This document shows positions 1-9,515 of a DNA stretch of 64,000 nt, in pieces; the stretch's first letter is position 1, and every line of letters starts with the position of its first letter. Location: assembly GCF_046159835.1 (NCBI RefSeq), contig NZ_JBJXCY010000001.1, forward strand, positions 620,001 to 684,000, given 5' to 3'. This stretch comes from JACKJK01 sp046159835. GTDB lineage: Bacteria; Pseudomonadota; Alphaproteobacteria; Rhizobiales; Tepidamorphaceae. The translations under genes and the position numbers were made by a program. A model generated the notes under the pieces. The model was not told the origin of the DNA. It did not search any database and saw only the letters and a list, made by a program, of their open reading frames with translations.

Positions 1-3000
1 CGGTGAATATCCACGTGGTGGAAAAGGCCGCAGGCGATCCCGTCTGCCCGCTGAAGCTCAGCATGGATTTCAGCGTGTTGTCGTCGACGCCGGACAGGCC
101 CGCCGTCGTGCCGCCGCGCACCACGTTGAGCACGCTCAGCGTATGGGCGGTCTCGTCGGTGTCGGCATCGGACGTCACGAATGTGCCGGTCGCATCCACC
201 GTGTCGCCGGGCGCGTCGGTCTCGGCATCGCTGCCGGTGAAGTCACTGGTCAGTTCGATGACGGGGTCGTCGTTCACCGGCGTCACGTCCACGGTGCTGG
301 TCACGCCAAGCCCGTCGCGGTCGCCGTCATTGACGAGGAACGTCACCGTGCGGCTCGTCCCATCCGGCGTGTCGGATGTGTTCTCGTAGGTGACCGCGCG
401 CAACGCGGCCTGGTAGTTCGCCAGCGTGTCGCTGCCGGTCAGCGTCAGCACGCCGGTGGTCGCGTTGTAGCTGCCTGTGATGTTGGCCGTGTCGGTGAAA
501 CCGAGCACGTCCTCGCCGGTGACGAAGCCGCCGGTGATCGAGACGGTCGCGCTTTCGATGTTCGTGTCGTCGGGATCGTTGACCGTGATCGTGGAATCGA
601 TCGCAGCCGGCGCATCGTTCTCGGAATAGGCCAGCGTCGCGCCCGCGCTCAACACGGGAGCATTCAGCGGGTTGCCGGGGAACACTTCATTGCCCGCGCC
701 GCCGTTCCACTGGTTCTCGACATCGGTCGCGGTCCATGCGCCGTCATAGATCGCGACGTTGTCGATGGTGCCGTCGACGGTGAAGTTGCGCCCGTCGCCG
801 CCATTGCGCGCGCCGATGTGCAGCGGATTGACAGACGTGCCGATCGCTTCCGTGCTCGTGAACGTGCCGAGGGAGGCCCCGTTCTGGAAGATTTCGAAGG
901 TATCGCCATCGCGGGTGACGACGAATTGCTGCCACTGGCCAATGGCCAGGTTCGGATCGGTCGCGGCCTGGAAGCCGAAGGGCGTGCCCGTATCGAAGTT
1001 GCCGCCGAAGACGATGGAATCGCCGAAATAGGTCAGCGTCCATCCGAAGTCGCCGGGCGATCCGTCACCGTCTAGCTTTTCAGCGAGCACCTGCTCGCCG
1101 TAGCCGGTTCCTGTGCCGCCTGCGGTGTTGAACGCGTCGAGGTTCACCCAGACCTGCAATGTGAAGTCGTTGGCGCCGAAATCGAACACCGAGTTGTTGC
1201 TGTTGACGGTCGCCGAACTGCCGAGGCTGCCGTCCAGAGACATGCCTCCGTCCACGAGCCCGGTGCTGTTGACCACCGGCTGCGTGCCGCCGTTGAGTGT
1301 CAGGTCACGGCTGTTGCCGGAACTGTCGGTCGTATCGTCGAACAGCCACAGGCCGAGAACGGACCCCGAAGAGATCACGTCGAGGTTGAGCGTCTCGATC
1401 GTCTGCGCCGTGTCGCCCTGGTCCTCTGTCGCGGTCGCGGTGAGGCTGAGCGACAGCGCGCCGGTGAACCCGCTGGTCGGCGTGAGGACGAGATTGGCCA
1501 GCGTGAACCCGGTGATATCGACCGGATTGGTGCCGTCGGACGTGGCGAGGTTCGTGCCGTCGCCTACGGTGAAGCCGTTGGGCAGGCCGCTGAGCGCGAG
1601 GTCCAGCGTCTCCGATCCATCGGTATCGGTCAGGGCGGAACTGACGGTCAGGTTGATCGGGGTGTCGCTCGGCACGGTCGATCCGTCATCCGACACGATC
1701 GAGGCGGTCGGCGCGTCGGCGACTGCATCGATGGCGATCCCGACGGTGGCGGTCTCGGTCTGCGCGCCGCCGCTGCCCGATGCGCCCTGATCGTCGAGCG
1801 TGACATCAAGCGCGTCCGTGCCGCTGTAGTTGCCGTCCGGGGTGTATTGAAGGTTGTCCAGAGCGGTGTTGATGTCGTCCTGCGATCCGGAGAAGGCGAG
1901 CGTGCCGTCGCTCCCGTCACTGTCGGTGAAGGTCAGGCCGGTCGTTGCACCGGTAAAGGCCAAGGCACCATAGGTGACGGTAAGTGTCATCAGGATCGGG
2001 TCGGTGCCCGCATCGACATCGGCGACCGAGAGTCCCGTGAACAATGCACTCGTGTCTTCATCGAGCGTGAGGCCGACAGAACTTGCCGTGACCGTGACCT
2101 CGTATCCCGGATTGCCGCCGAATGACGCGTAGATGTTGTAGCGCAGCGACGTGTCATCGCCCCCCGTCACCGTGTAGCTGTCGATGATCTGGTCGGGGTA
2201 GCTGCTGGGCGCGATCCGCATGATGACGCCGTCGAAGGGCGCGAGCGAGCCGTTGGCGCCATCCAGCAGGGTGAAGGTGAATCCGCCCTGGGGCAGCGCG
2301 GTAATGTCGAATTCGACGACATCGCCGGCTTGGAAGCCGGAAATGGTCTGCGAGGTAAATCCGTTGCCAGACCCGAACACCACCGGGCCTGCATCGAGCG
2401 CGCCGGAATTCACGGCTGTGACACCGGCAGACTCTGCGCCGAGGAATGTGGGGCCGTCGTTCACCGGCGTGACGTTGACGGTCGAGACCACCGCGTTGCT
2501 GTCGAGGCCGGTCGGCGCGACCGTTGCACCGTCATTGACCGAGAACGACACGCTGCGCGAATCCGCACTCGGGTCGTCCGAGGTGTTCTCGTAGGTCACC
2601 GTCCGCAGCGCGGCCTGGAAATCGGCGACCGTCGCATTGGTGCCGGTCAGCGTCAGGGTGCCGGTCAGCGCATCGAACAAGCCTGTGATGTTGGCGGTGT
2701 CGACAAAGCCGAGAATATCCTCGCCCTGCACGTAGTTGGCGGTGATCTGCACGGAGGCGGTGGCTAGCGTCGTGTTGTCCACGTCGCTCAGCGTGATGGT
2801 GCTGTCGATTGCCGTGGCCGCATCGTTCTCGGTGTAGCCGAGCGTCGCGCCACCACTGGCGACCGGTGCATCGTTCACCGGAGTCACGTTGACGGTCGAG
2901 GTGATGGTGTTGCTGTCGAGCGCCGGCCCGTATTCCGTTTCGCCGTCATTGACGGTGAAGGACACGGTGCGCGGTGCAGCACTCGGGTCTTCGGAGGTGT

Positions 3001-5248
3001 TCTCGTAGGTCACGGCGCGCAGCGCGGCTTGGAAGTCTGCAACGCTCGCATTCGTACCCGTCAGCATCAGCGTGCCGGTCAGCGCATCGAACGAACCGGT
3101 GATGTTGGCGGTGTCGACAAAGCCGAGAATATCCTCGCCCTGCACGTAGTTGGCGGTGATCTGCACGGAGGCGGTGGCAAGCGTCGTGTTGTCCACGTCG
3201 CTCAGCGTGATGGTGCTGTCGATTGCCGTGGCCGCATCGTTCTCGGTGTAGCCGAGCGTCGCCCCGCCACTCGCGACTGGCGCATCGTTCACCGGCGTCA
3301 CATTGATGAAGCTCGTCACCGCCGCGCTGTCGAGCTGGATCGGGTCGACGATCGGCTCGCCGTCATTGACGATGATCGTCACGGTTCGCTGCGCATCGCT
3401 CGGGTCGTCGGACGTGTTCTCGTATGTCACCGAACGCAGCGCAGCCTGGTAGGCCGCCAGCGTGCCGGTACCGCTCAGCGTCAGCGCGCCGGTCGGCGCA
3501 TCGAAGCTCGCAGTGATGCCCGACGTGTCGTGCCCGCCGATGCTCGCCTGGTAGGTATAGTTGAGGACGTCCTCGCCCTGCACGTAGTTCGACGTGATCT
3601 GGACGCGCGCCTCGTCGATGACAGGGTTGTCGACGTCGGTCACGGTGATCGTGTTGTCGATGACGCTCGCCGGATCGTTCTCGGTGTAGTCGAGGGTCGC
3701 GCCCGCCGTGGCGGTCGGGGAGTCGTTCGTCTCCGGGTTGTCGTTCACCGGCGTGATGTCGATGGGGATCTCGCCGCTGACCGCCTGCCCGTTGCCGGAT
3801 GCCTCGAACGTGATCAACCCGTCCGTGTCGTTATTCAGGACCGGTGTGTATTCAAGCCCGTTGAGCGCCGCGCGCACAGCAGGCGTCGGGCCGGAAAACG
3901 TGACGCTGTTGAACGACTGGGTCGACAGGATCACCGTGCCGGGCGTCACCGCGACGCCGTCGATGGTGATGAATTGCAGCTGCGCAATGGACCCGAGCGT
4001 GAAAGTGCCGTCGGTCGTGATGGTCATCGTCACGGAGCTGGGTCCGGTGACCGAGATGCCCGTGAAGCTGATCGGGGTATCTTCCAGGATCGTCGGCGGG
4101 GCGGGCAGGGTCAGCTGCGGGGCAGGCAGTGCCGCGCCCTCTTCGCCGCCGCCATCTTCCTCCGTTCCGCCGCCGGGGCCGCCATCACCGTCGTCCGGAC
4201 CGCCGTTCCCGCCATCTCCCCCAAGACCGCCATCGGTGTTGATGCCGTTGGGGTCGCCGCTGCCGCTGCCAGGCGTCGCGTTCGCGTCCGGCTGGTTCTG
4301 CGCCTGGTTGTAGCTGGTGGTCAGCGAACTCACGGTCTGCGAGATGAGCTGCTGCTCCGCCGCCGTCAGCACCGTGAGAGAGAAGTCCTCCGACCCGCTG
4401 AGCAGGGTCGCAATCTGGCCGATCTGGCTTTCCGTCAGCGACAGGACCAGTTCGTTCGTCACGTTGTTGTAAATCTGGATCAGGCCGCCCTGACCGTCCT
4501 TGACGTCGGTGACCAGCGCGACGCGCAGGCTGACATTCTCAAGCTGGATGACGGCGGACGTTCCGCGAATGCCGAGCGTGGCGACCGGGGTGGAAACCTC
4601 CATGTCGCCATTGGGCGCGATCTGCCCGGAAACCACCGCCAGCGTGCCCTGAAGCAGGCCGACGAGCATGTTCGATTCCTGCCCGTCCGGGTTGTAGATG
4701 TAGCGGTCGAGCGTCATCCGCGCGTTTTCGGAGAGCGACAGCAGGCTTTCGTCGGTGAACGCGATCGCGACTTCCGAACCCGCCCCGGTGATGATCACGT
4801 CATAGATGTAGACCGGGTCACCTTCGGCGAGCGTGTCGGTGGTTCCGTCCGGGTGCTGCACCGTGACGGCACCCTTGGCCGTCACCACCTTGCCGATGGC
4901 TTCCGAACCCGGCGTCACGTCGCGGCCCATCTGGGCCTGCGCCAGTTGCAGGCCGCCGCCGGCCTGCGCCAGTGCGCTCACCAGTTCGGGGCGCAGCGAC
5001 ACGCCTTCGGTGCCGATCAGAATCGGTTTGGTGGCGGCGAGAAAATAGCCTTCGACGATGAACGTGCTGCCGTCCTGAAGGGTGATGGACAGGTCCGCGC
5101 CGTCCCGGTCGAATTCTGCGTGGGCCAGCGCGATGCCTGCAGACAGGTGTGCCGCGCCATCGGCGATCTCGACCGTGTGGAGTGGGCCACTGGAGCCTTG
5201 CGGCGCGCCGCCGGCGGAAAGGTCGGTGGAGTGAGGCCGTGCAACCAT
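1..5248 (-). CDS. Giant FecR/cadherin-like/LamG repeat protein, probable type I secretion substrate (3' end off window)
   Basis: Reading the minus strand from an ATG at 5248 gives one open frame of about 1,749 codons that runs off base 1. The first ~110 residues are soluble with no Sec signal. Residues ~114-240 look like a FecR domain (SEAIGKVVTAKGAVTV, then VSTPVATLGIRGTSAVI). A Gly/Asp-rich linker spans ~313-373. From ~390 onward come many cadherin/VCBS-like repeats marked by TENDAATAIDSTITLSDVD and TPVNDAPV, and a LamG-like lectin fold is encoded around 1340-750. Lack of a Sec signal, acidic repeats and a divergent TolC-ABC-HlyD set suggest export by the type I route, whose signal would be at the unseen C-terminus. 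Likely role is surface adhesion or biofilm matrix; this is inferred. Two repeats are nearly identical in DNA. Upstream Shine-Dalgarno (SD) is weak, so the start is probable only. Confidence 0.85.
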   Translation of the reverse strand, partial: MVARPHSTDLSAGGAPQGSSGPLHTVEIADGAAHLSAGIALAHAEFDRDGADLSITLQDGSTFIVEGYFLAATKPILIGTEGVSLRPELVSALAQAGGGLQLAQAQMGRDVTPGSEAIGKVVTAKGAVTVQHPDGTTDTLAEGDPVYIYDVIITGAGSEVAIAFTDESLLSLSENARMTLDRYIYNPDGQESNMLVGLLQGTLAVVSGQIAPNGDMEVSTPVATLGIRGTSAVIQLENVSLRVALVTDVKDGQGGLIQIYNNVTNELVLSLTESQIGQIATLLSGSEDFSLTVLTAAEQQLISQTVSSLTTSYNQAQNQPDANATPGSGSGDPNGINTDGGLGGDGGNGGPDDGDGGPGGGTEEDGGGEEGAALPAPQLTLPAPPTILEDTPISFTGISVTGPSSVTMTITTDGTFTLGSIAQLQFITIDGVAVTPGTVILSTQSFNSVTFSGPTPAVRAALNGLEYTPVLNNDTDGLITFEASGNGQAVSGEIPIDITPVNDNPETNDSPTATAGATLDYTENDPASVIDNTITVTDVDNPVIDEARVQITSNYVQGEDVLNYTYQASIGGHDTSGITASFDAPTGALTLSGTGTLAAYQAALRSVTYENTSDDPSDAQRTVTIIVNDGEPIVDPIQLDSAAVTSFINVTPVNDAPVASGGATLGYTENDAATAIDSTITLSDVDNTTLATASVQITANYVQGEDILGFVDTANITGSFDALTGTLMLTGTNASVADFQAALRAVTYENTSEDPSAAPRTVSFTVNDGETEYGPALDSNTITSTVNVTPVNDAPVASGGATLGYTENDAATAIDSTITLSDVDNTTLATASVQITANYVQGEDILGFVDTANITGLFDALTGTLTLTGTNATVADFQAALRTVTYENTSDDPSADSRSVSFSVNDGATVAPTGLDSNAVVSTVNVTPVNDGPTFLGAESAGVTAVNSGALDAGPVVFGSGNGFTSQTISGFQAGDVVEFDITALPQGGFTFTLLDGANGSLAPFDGVIMRIAPSSYPDQIIDSYTVTGGDDTSLRYNIYASFGGNPGYEVTVTASSVGLTLDEDTSALFTGLSVADVDAGTDPILMTLTVTYGALAFTGATTGLTFTDSDGSDGTLAFSGSQDDINTALDNLQYTPDGNYSGTDALDVTLDDQGASGSGGAQTETATVGIAIDAVADAPTASIVSDDGSTVPSDTPINLTVSSALTDTDGSETLDLALSGLPNGFTVGDGTNLATSDGTNPVDITGFTLANLVLTPTSGFTGALSLSLTATATEDQGDTAQTIETLNLDVISSGSVLGLWLFDDTTDSSGNSRDLTLNGGTQPVVNSTGLVDGGMSLDGSLGSSATVNSNNSVFDFGANDFTLQVWVNLDAFNTAGGTGTGYGEQVLAEKLDGDGSPGDFGWTLTYFGDSIVFGGNFDTGTPFGFQAATDPNLAIGQWQQFVVTRDGDTFEIFQNGASLGTFTSTEAIGTSVNPLHIGARNGGDGRNFTVDGTIDNVAIYDGAWTATDVENQWNGGAGNEVFPGNPLNAPVLSAGATLAYSENDAPAAIDSTITVNDPDDTNIESATVSITGGFVTGEDVLGFTDTANITGSYNATTGVLTLTGSDTLANYQAALRAVTYENTSDTPDGTSRTVTFLVNDGDRDGLGVTSTVDVTPVNDDPVIELTSDFTGSDAETDAPGDTVDATGTFVTSDADTDETAHTLSVLNVVRGGTTAGLSGVDDNTLKSMLSFSGQTGSPAAFSTTWIFT
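2687..3274 (-). repeat. Two near-identical coding repeats, 414-bp period
   Basis: The segments beginning GATGTTGGCG at 2687 and at 3101 agree at all but a few positions for roughly 170 bp. They sit 414 bp apart, exactly 138 codons. They encode the TLGYTENDAATAIDSTITL half of two adjacent cadherin-like repeats. The flanking parts of the repeats are more diverged, so this looks like recent duplication or gene conversion within the array. Confidence 0.8.
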
Positions 5249-5653
5249 CTGGTTCGTCCCAACGCACTGCGACCGGCAGGGCCGGCCTGTTCCCTGTCTT
5301 GCCGCAAGCCAACCCCTTGGAGGGCTTGGGCAATTCTCTGGCGAGGCACACCTTCTGCCGGGTGCATTTCACATATCCGGTTGGTACGTGCCCACACCGG
5401 ATGGCGGAATCAAGACCGAAAACTAACCTTCCGTCATTCCGCTTATTTTTCGGGCATTCGCATCCTGCGTGGGCCCTGAGCCACCGTGGACGCGACATTT
5501 TTGCCACGCAATTTAAATTCCGTAACGGCAGGCAGACTGTTTATAGCCCATAGGCTGGATCGCATGGTAGTACTTTGTTAGCGATTTTATCGCAGCGCAG
5601 CGTATGCGCGAGAATCGCCGCAGCGTCAAAAACGACGTGCAAAAGGGCGGTCA
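5249..5653. promoter_or_regulatory. Divergent intergenic region between giant adhesin and secretion operon
   Basis: About 400 bp with no convincing gene separate the two divergent starts, so promoters for both directions should lie here. The middle part (about 5440-5600) is richer in A/T than the flanks. A short inverted repeat, GCGAT-TTT-ATCGC at 5581-5593, is followed by a second AATCGC arm at 5613-5618. These could be operator half-sites or a leader hairpin of the tolC-like transcript. No clear sigma-70 promoter could be assigned. Confidence 0.4.
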
Positions 5654-7156
5654 ATGCCGTGGGGGCGTAGACGAGTGGGTGTGTCCAAGACCAAGGCGGA
5701 ATGCGCCTGGGGCCGGGCTGTTTGCCGGGCCGCGAAACGCTTGGCCGCGCCTCGATTGACTGCCCGCATGGCTGTCGCGCGTGTCGCGTGCGCCCTCGTT
5801 TCAGCTTCTCTCTTCATCGCGCTCGCACCGGCGACGTCCACGCCGGCACTCTCCATGAGCCTGAAGGAAGCCGTGTCGCAGGCGGTGATGACCCATCCCA
5901 CCGTCAATGCCGCGCGGGCCGGTCGCCGGGCGTCCGGCTACGAGTTGAAGGTTTCGCAAGGCGCGCTCTATCCCACCGTCGGCCTGTCGGCCGATGCCGG
6001 TCAGCAATATGTCGACCGTCCCAACAGCCTTGATGCGGAAGACAACCAGAAATGGCGCCCCCGCCGCCAGGCGACGCTGTCGGTGCGCCAGGTGCTGTTC
6101 AACGGCCACCAGCGCGCCAATGAAATCTACCGGGCTGCCGCGGTCCTCGATTCCGCCGCCATCCGCGTGCTGTCCACCGCAGAGCTTCTCGCGCTCGATG
6201 CCGTCGAGGCCTATATCGACTATCGCCGCCACGCGATGTTGCTGGCGCTGGCGCGCGCCAACGTGGATCGCCACATCGAGATTCGCGGGCTGGTGCAGGA
6301 ACTCGTCTCCGGCGGCAAGGCCCCGGATTCCGACGGCAACCAGGCGATCGAGCGGGTCGCCGCCGCCAACGCGGTGCGCGCGCAGGTCGAGAAGGCGTTT
6401 CTGGATGCCCGCGCCAAGTTCAAGCGCGTGATCGGCATCCATCCGGGCCGCACCTCGCCGGTGCCGTTCCCCGCCAACCTGCCGCCGTCCGCCCGCGTGG
6501 CGGTCGAGATCGGCGTCAGCAACAATCCCGCGATCGAGGCGGCGCGCATCCGTGCCGAGGCGACCCAGTTCGAACTGGAAAAGGCCAAGGGCACGATGCT
6601 TCCGACCATCGCGCTGGAGGGCCTCGCGACCTATGGCGAGAACGTCAACGGCATCGACGGCCGCAACCTCGACGTGACCGGCCAGGTGACGCTCAACTGG
6701 AGCATCTTCGACGGTCACATCCGCCGCAACCGCGAGCGTGCGCTGAGCGAGCGCGTGACCCAGCACCAGCTTGAGGCCGACGCCCGCACCCGCGAGATTG
6801 CCGAAGCCATTGAGCGTGCCTTCGCCGGCTATGTCACCGGGGGCACACGTGTCGCCTCGCTGCAGGAGCAGGTGCAGGCCAACAACCGCACCGTCACCGC
6901 CTACCGCGAGGAATACCAGCTCGGAAAGCGCAGCCTGCTAGACCTGCTGGACGGCGAGAACAGCCGCTTCAACGCCGAGTTCCAGTACCAGAGCGCTGCG
7001 GCGGTTCGTTATTTCGCCGCCTACCAGTTGCTCGCCCACATGGGCCGCCTGCTGAGCACGCTTGGTGTCGCGCCGCCGCCTGAAGCGCTGGCCGACCACC
7101 TGCAGCAGTCGCGCGAGAGCCTTTTCCACATCAACATCGAGCCGCTGCGCCAGTAA
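5654..7156 (+). CDS. TolC-family outer membrane channel of type I secretion system
   Basis: This 500-residue protein would form the outer membrane and periplasmic tunnel of the type I exporter encoded downstream. It shows the TolC/OEP pattern: a helical repeat around SLKEAVSQAVMTHPTVNAAR near residue 70, a second copy starting near NNPAIEAARIRAEA, and a C-terminal EEYQLGKRSLLDLLDGENS segment typical of LapE/AggA-type TolC proteins. An AAGGGCGG SD supports the start at 5654. That start leaves about 38 basic residues before the hydrophobic signal core (VARVACALVSASLFIALA). An alternative ATG at 5768 would give a conventional signal peptide but lacks an SD. The exporter gene follows 10 bp after the stop. 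Confidence 0.88.
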   Translation: MPWGRRRVGVSKTKAECAWGRAVCRAAKRLAAPRLTARMAVARVACALVSASLFIALAPATSTPALSMSLKEAVSQAVMTHPTVNAARAGRRASGYELKVSQGALYPTVGLSADAGQQYVDRPNSLDAEDNQKWRPRRQATLSVRQVLFNGHQRANEIYRAAAVLDSAAIRVLSTAELLALDAVEAYIDYRRHAMLLALARANVDRHIEIRGLVQELVSGGKAPDSDGNQAIERVAAANAVRAQVEKAFLDARAKFKRVIGIHPGRTSPVPFPANLPPSARVAVEIGVSNNPAIEAARIRAEATQFELEKAKGTMLPTIALEGLATYGENVNGIDGRNLDVTGQVTLNWSIFDGHIRRNRERALSERVTQHQLEADARTREIAEAIERAFAGYVTGGTRVASLQEQVQANNRTVTAYREEYQLGKRSLLDLLDGENSRFNAEFQYQSAAAVRYFAAYQLLAHMGRLLSTLGVAPPPEALADHLQQSRESLFHINIEPLRQ

Positions 7157-7166
7157 CCCTTGGCGC

Positions 7167-9515
7167 ATGTCGGACGTGCCGCGCAGGGGATTTTCCCGCG
7201 CGCCTGTGCCATTGTGGCTTGAAGAGAGTGCGCGCGGCGTCACCGGACCGGTTCCGCTGTCGCGCATGCAGGGGGTGGGCGCTTTCGTGGACGCCAAGGT
7301 TCACAGTGATGATCGGGACGCGGACGATGCCGTCGCGGAGAACCGCGCCGGCGCGGTCGCAGACCCGCTGCTCGATTGCCTCGCCTTCGTCGCACGGCGC
7401 TTTGGTATGCCGTTCTCGCCAGCCGGCGCGCTCTCCGGCCTGCCGCTGGAGAATGGCCGCTTAGACGAGGCGAGCTTCCCCCGTGCTGCTGCCCGCTTCG
7501 GCTTTTCCGCGCGCACCGTCGCGCGCAGCATCTACAAGATCCCCGACATGGTGCTTCCGGCCATCGTCCTGCTTCAGGATGGTGAAGCCTGCGTGGTGAC
7601 CGCCTTCGACAAGCGCCGCCGCCGCGCCAAGGTCTATTACCCTGAAAACGGCGAGCGCGAACGCACCGTCGATGTGAAAAAGCTCGCTGCCGCCACCATC
7701 GGCGCGGTGATCTACATCACGCCGGAATCCGCCCCGCACGGCGAGAGTTTCTACACCGACACCGACCCGGCCCAGCGGCGCGGACACTGGTTCTTCGCCC
7801 CCGTGCGCCAGGCGTGGGGATCGTGGCTGCAGGTCGTCTTCGCCGCGCTGATGGTGAACCTGCTCGGCCTCGCCGTGCCGTTCTTCATCATGAACGTCTA
7901 CGACCGCGTGATCCCGAACCTCGCAATTCCGACGCTGTTTGCCCTGTCCGGCGGTGTCGTCATCGCGCTCGTGTTCGACCTGCTGCTGCGGCAGGTGCGC
8001 GCCTCCGTGCTGGACCGCGCGGGCCGCCGCCTCGACATGGGGCTTGCCGCGCACCTGTTCGACAACCTCATGCGGCTGCGCATGAGCGAGCACCGCGCCG
8101 GTGCCGGCGTGCTGGCAAGCCAGGTCCGCGAGTTCGACACGGTGCGCGAGGTGTTCACCTCGCAGACCGTCATCGCGATCACCGACTTCTTATTTATCGG
8201 CATCTTCGTCTTCGCCATCTGGACCATCGTCGGGCCGATCGCGTGGGTGCCGATCCTCGCCATCCCGGTGGTGCTGGTGCTGACGCTGCTGATCCGCATT
8301 CCGCTGGCCCGCGCCATCGCGCTGACACAGGACGAGAGCAACCGCCGCCACGGCGTGCTGGTGGAAAGCCTGACAGGGGTGGAGGCGATCCGCGCCGCCA
8401 ATGCCGAGGGCGTCATGCAGCGGCGCTGGGAGGATGCCGTCGCCGGCAGCGCGCGCGCCGGCGCCTCGATCCGCATGTGGTCGGCGCTGGTCATGCACCT
8501 CACCACGCTCGTGCAGCAGTCGGTCGGCATCCTCATCATCGTGTGGGGCGTGTTCCTCGTCGCCGATGGCGAGATCACGGTCGGCGCGCTGATCGCGACG
8601 AACATTCTCGCCGGCCGTGTACTCGGCCCGCTCGCCAACATCGCCATGACGCTGGTGCGCGCGCAGCAGGGCCTCTCCGCCCTGCGCAGCCTCAACAAGG
8701 TGATGAAGCTGCCGACCGAAAATGCCGGACGCGCGCAGGCGCGCCAGGACGGCGATACGGCAGTGGAACTGCGCGACGTGGCCTTTGCCTATCCCGGTGC
8801 CGCCGCACCGGCCCTGCGCGACCTGAACCTCAAGATCCAGCCGGGCGAGCGCATGGCCATCATCGGGCGCATCGGCTCGGGCAAGAGCACCATCGGCAAG
8901 CTGTTCTGCGGCTTCTACGAGCCGACCGAAGGCTCCGTCATCGTCGGCGGCAGCGATACCCGCGCCCACAACCCCGCCGACCTGCGGTCCATCGTCGGTT
9001 ATGTCGGACAGTCGGCGGAACTCTTCTCCGGCACGCTGCGCGATAACATCGTCATGGGCCGCCCGCAGGCGAGCGACGAGGAAATCGCCAACGTGGTGCA
9101 GCTGACCGGCATCGACCGCTTCTCCTCCGCCCATCCGTTGGGGTTGATGATGCCCATCGGCGAGCGCGGGCTGGGGTTGTCCGGCGGCCAGAAGCAGGCG
9201 GTCGCCATGGCGCGGGTGCTGATCCGCGACCCGGCGGTGCTGTTTCTCGATGAACCGTCTTCTGCGCTGGATACGTCTGCCGAGCAGGCGCTCGTCAACG
9301 AATTGAAGAAAATCGCAGACACCGGCCGCACGCTCATCGTTTGCACACATTCCGGCGCATTGCTTTCGATCGTCGATCGCGTCGTGCTGCTGGAGCAGGG
9401 CAAGATCGTCGCCGACGGACCCCGTGACGAGGTGATTGCATTGCTGAGAGACCAGGCCGCCAAGCGCCAGAACGAAACCAAGCGCAAGGCGCCGGTTGGG
9501 GCAGGCAATCCATGA
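7167..9515 (+). CDS. Type I secretion ABC permease/ATPase (LapB/HlyB type, degenerate C39 domain)
   Basis: Inner membrane exporter of 782 residues in the domain order peptidase-like, transmembrane, nucleotide-binding. The N-terminal C39-like region (around DPLLDCLAFVARRFG) lacks the catalytic Cys/His arrangement, so it is probably a non-cleaving docking domain as in HlyB/LapB. About six membrane segments follow. The ATPase has Walker A GRIGSGKST near residue 570, signature LSGGQ near 671 and Walker B AVLFLDEP near 692. The ATG at 7167 lies 10 bp after the tolC-like stop. The gene ends in an ATGA overlap with the adaptor gene, so translation is probably coupled. The natural substrate candidate is the divergent giant repeat protein. 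Confidence 0.93.
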   Translation: MSDVPRRGFSRAPVPLWLEESARGVTGPVPLSRMQGVGAFVDAKVHSDDRDADDAVAENRAGAVADPLLDCLAFVARRFGMPFSPAGALSGLPLENGRLDEASFPRAAARFGFSARTVARSIYKIPDMVLPAIVLLQDGEACVVTAFDKRRRRAKVYYPENGERERTVDVKKLAAATIGAVIYITPESAPHGESFYTDTDPAQRRGHWFFAPVRQAWGSWLQVVFAALMVNLLGLAVPFFIMNVYDRVIPNLAIPTLFALSGGVVIALVFDLLLRQVRASVLDRAGRRLDMGLAAHLFDNLMRLRMSEHRAGAGVLASQVREFDTVREVFTSQTVIAITDFLFIGIFVFAIWTIVGPIAWVPILAIPVVLVLTLLIRIPLARAIALTQDESNRRHGVLVESLTGVEAIRAANAEGVMQRRWEDAVAGSARAGASIRMWSALVMHLTTLVQQSVGILIIVWGVFLVADGEITVGALIATNILAGRVLGPLANIAMTLVRAQQGLSALRSLNKVMKLPTENAGRAQARQDGDTAVELRDVAFAYPGAAAPALRDLNLKIQPGERMAIIGRIGSGKSTIGKLFCGFYEPTEGSVIVGGSDTRAHNPADLRSIVGYVGQSAELFSGTLRDNIVMGRPQASDEEIANVVQLTGIDRFSSAHPLGLMMPIGERGLGLSGGQKQAVAMARVLIRDPAVLFLDEPSSALDTSAEQALVNELKKIADTGRTLIVCTHSGALLSIVDRVVLLEQGKIVADGPRDEVIALLRDQAAKRQNETKRKAPVGAGNP

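Noticed and set aside
3029..5479. Long plus-strand open frame of 816 codons across the adhesin region
   Set aside because: It lies antisense to the giant repeat protein. Its product is an Arg/Val/His-rich low-complexity chain with no domains, typical of an antisense frame in high-GC DNA, whereas the minus-strand frame shows clear repeated domains.
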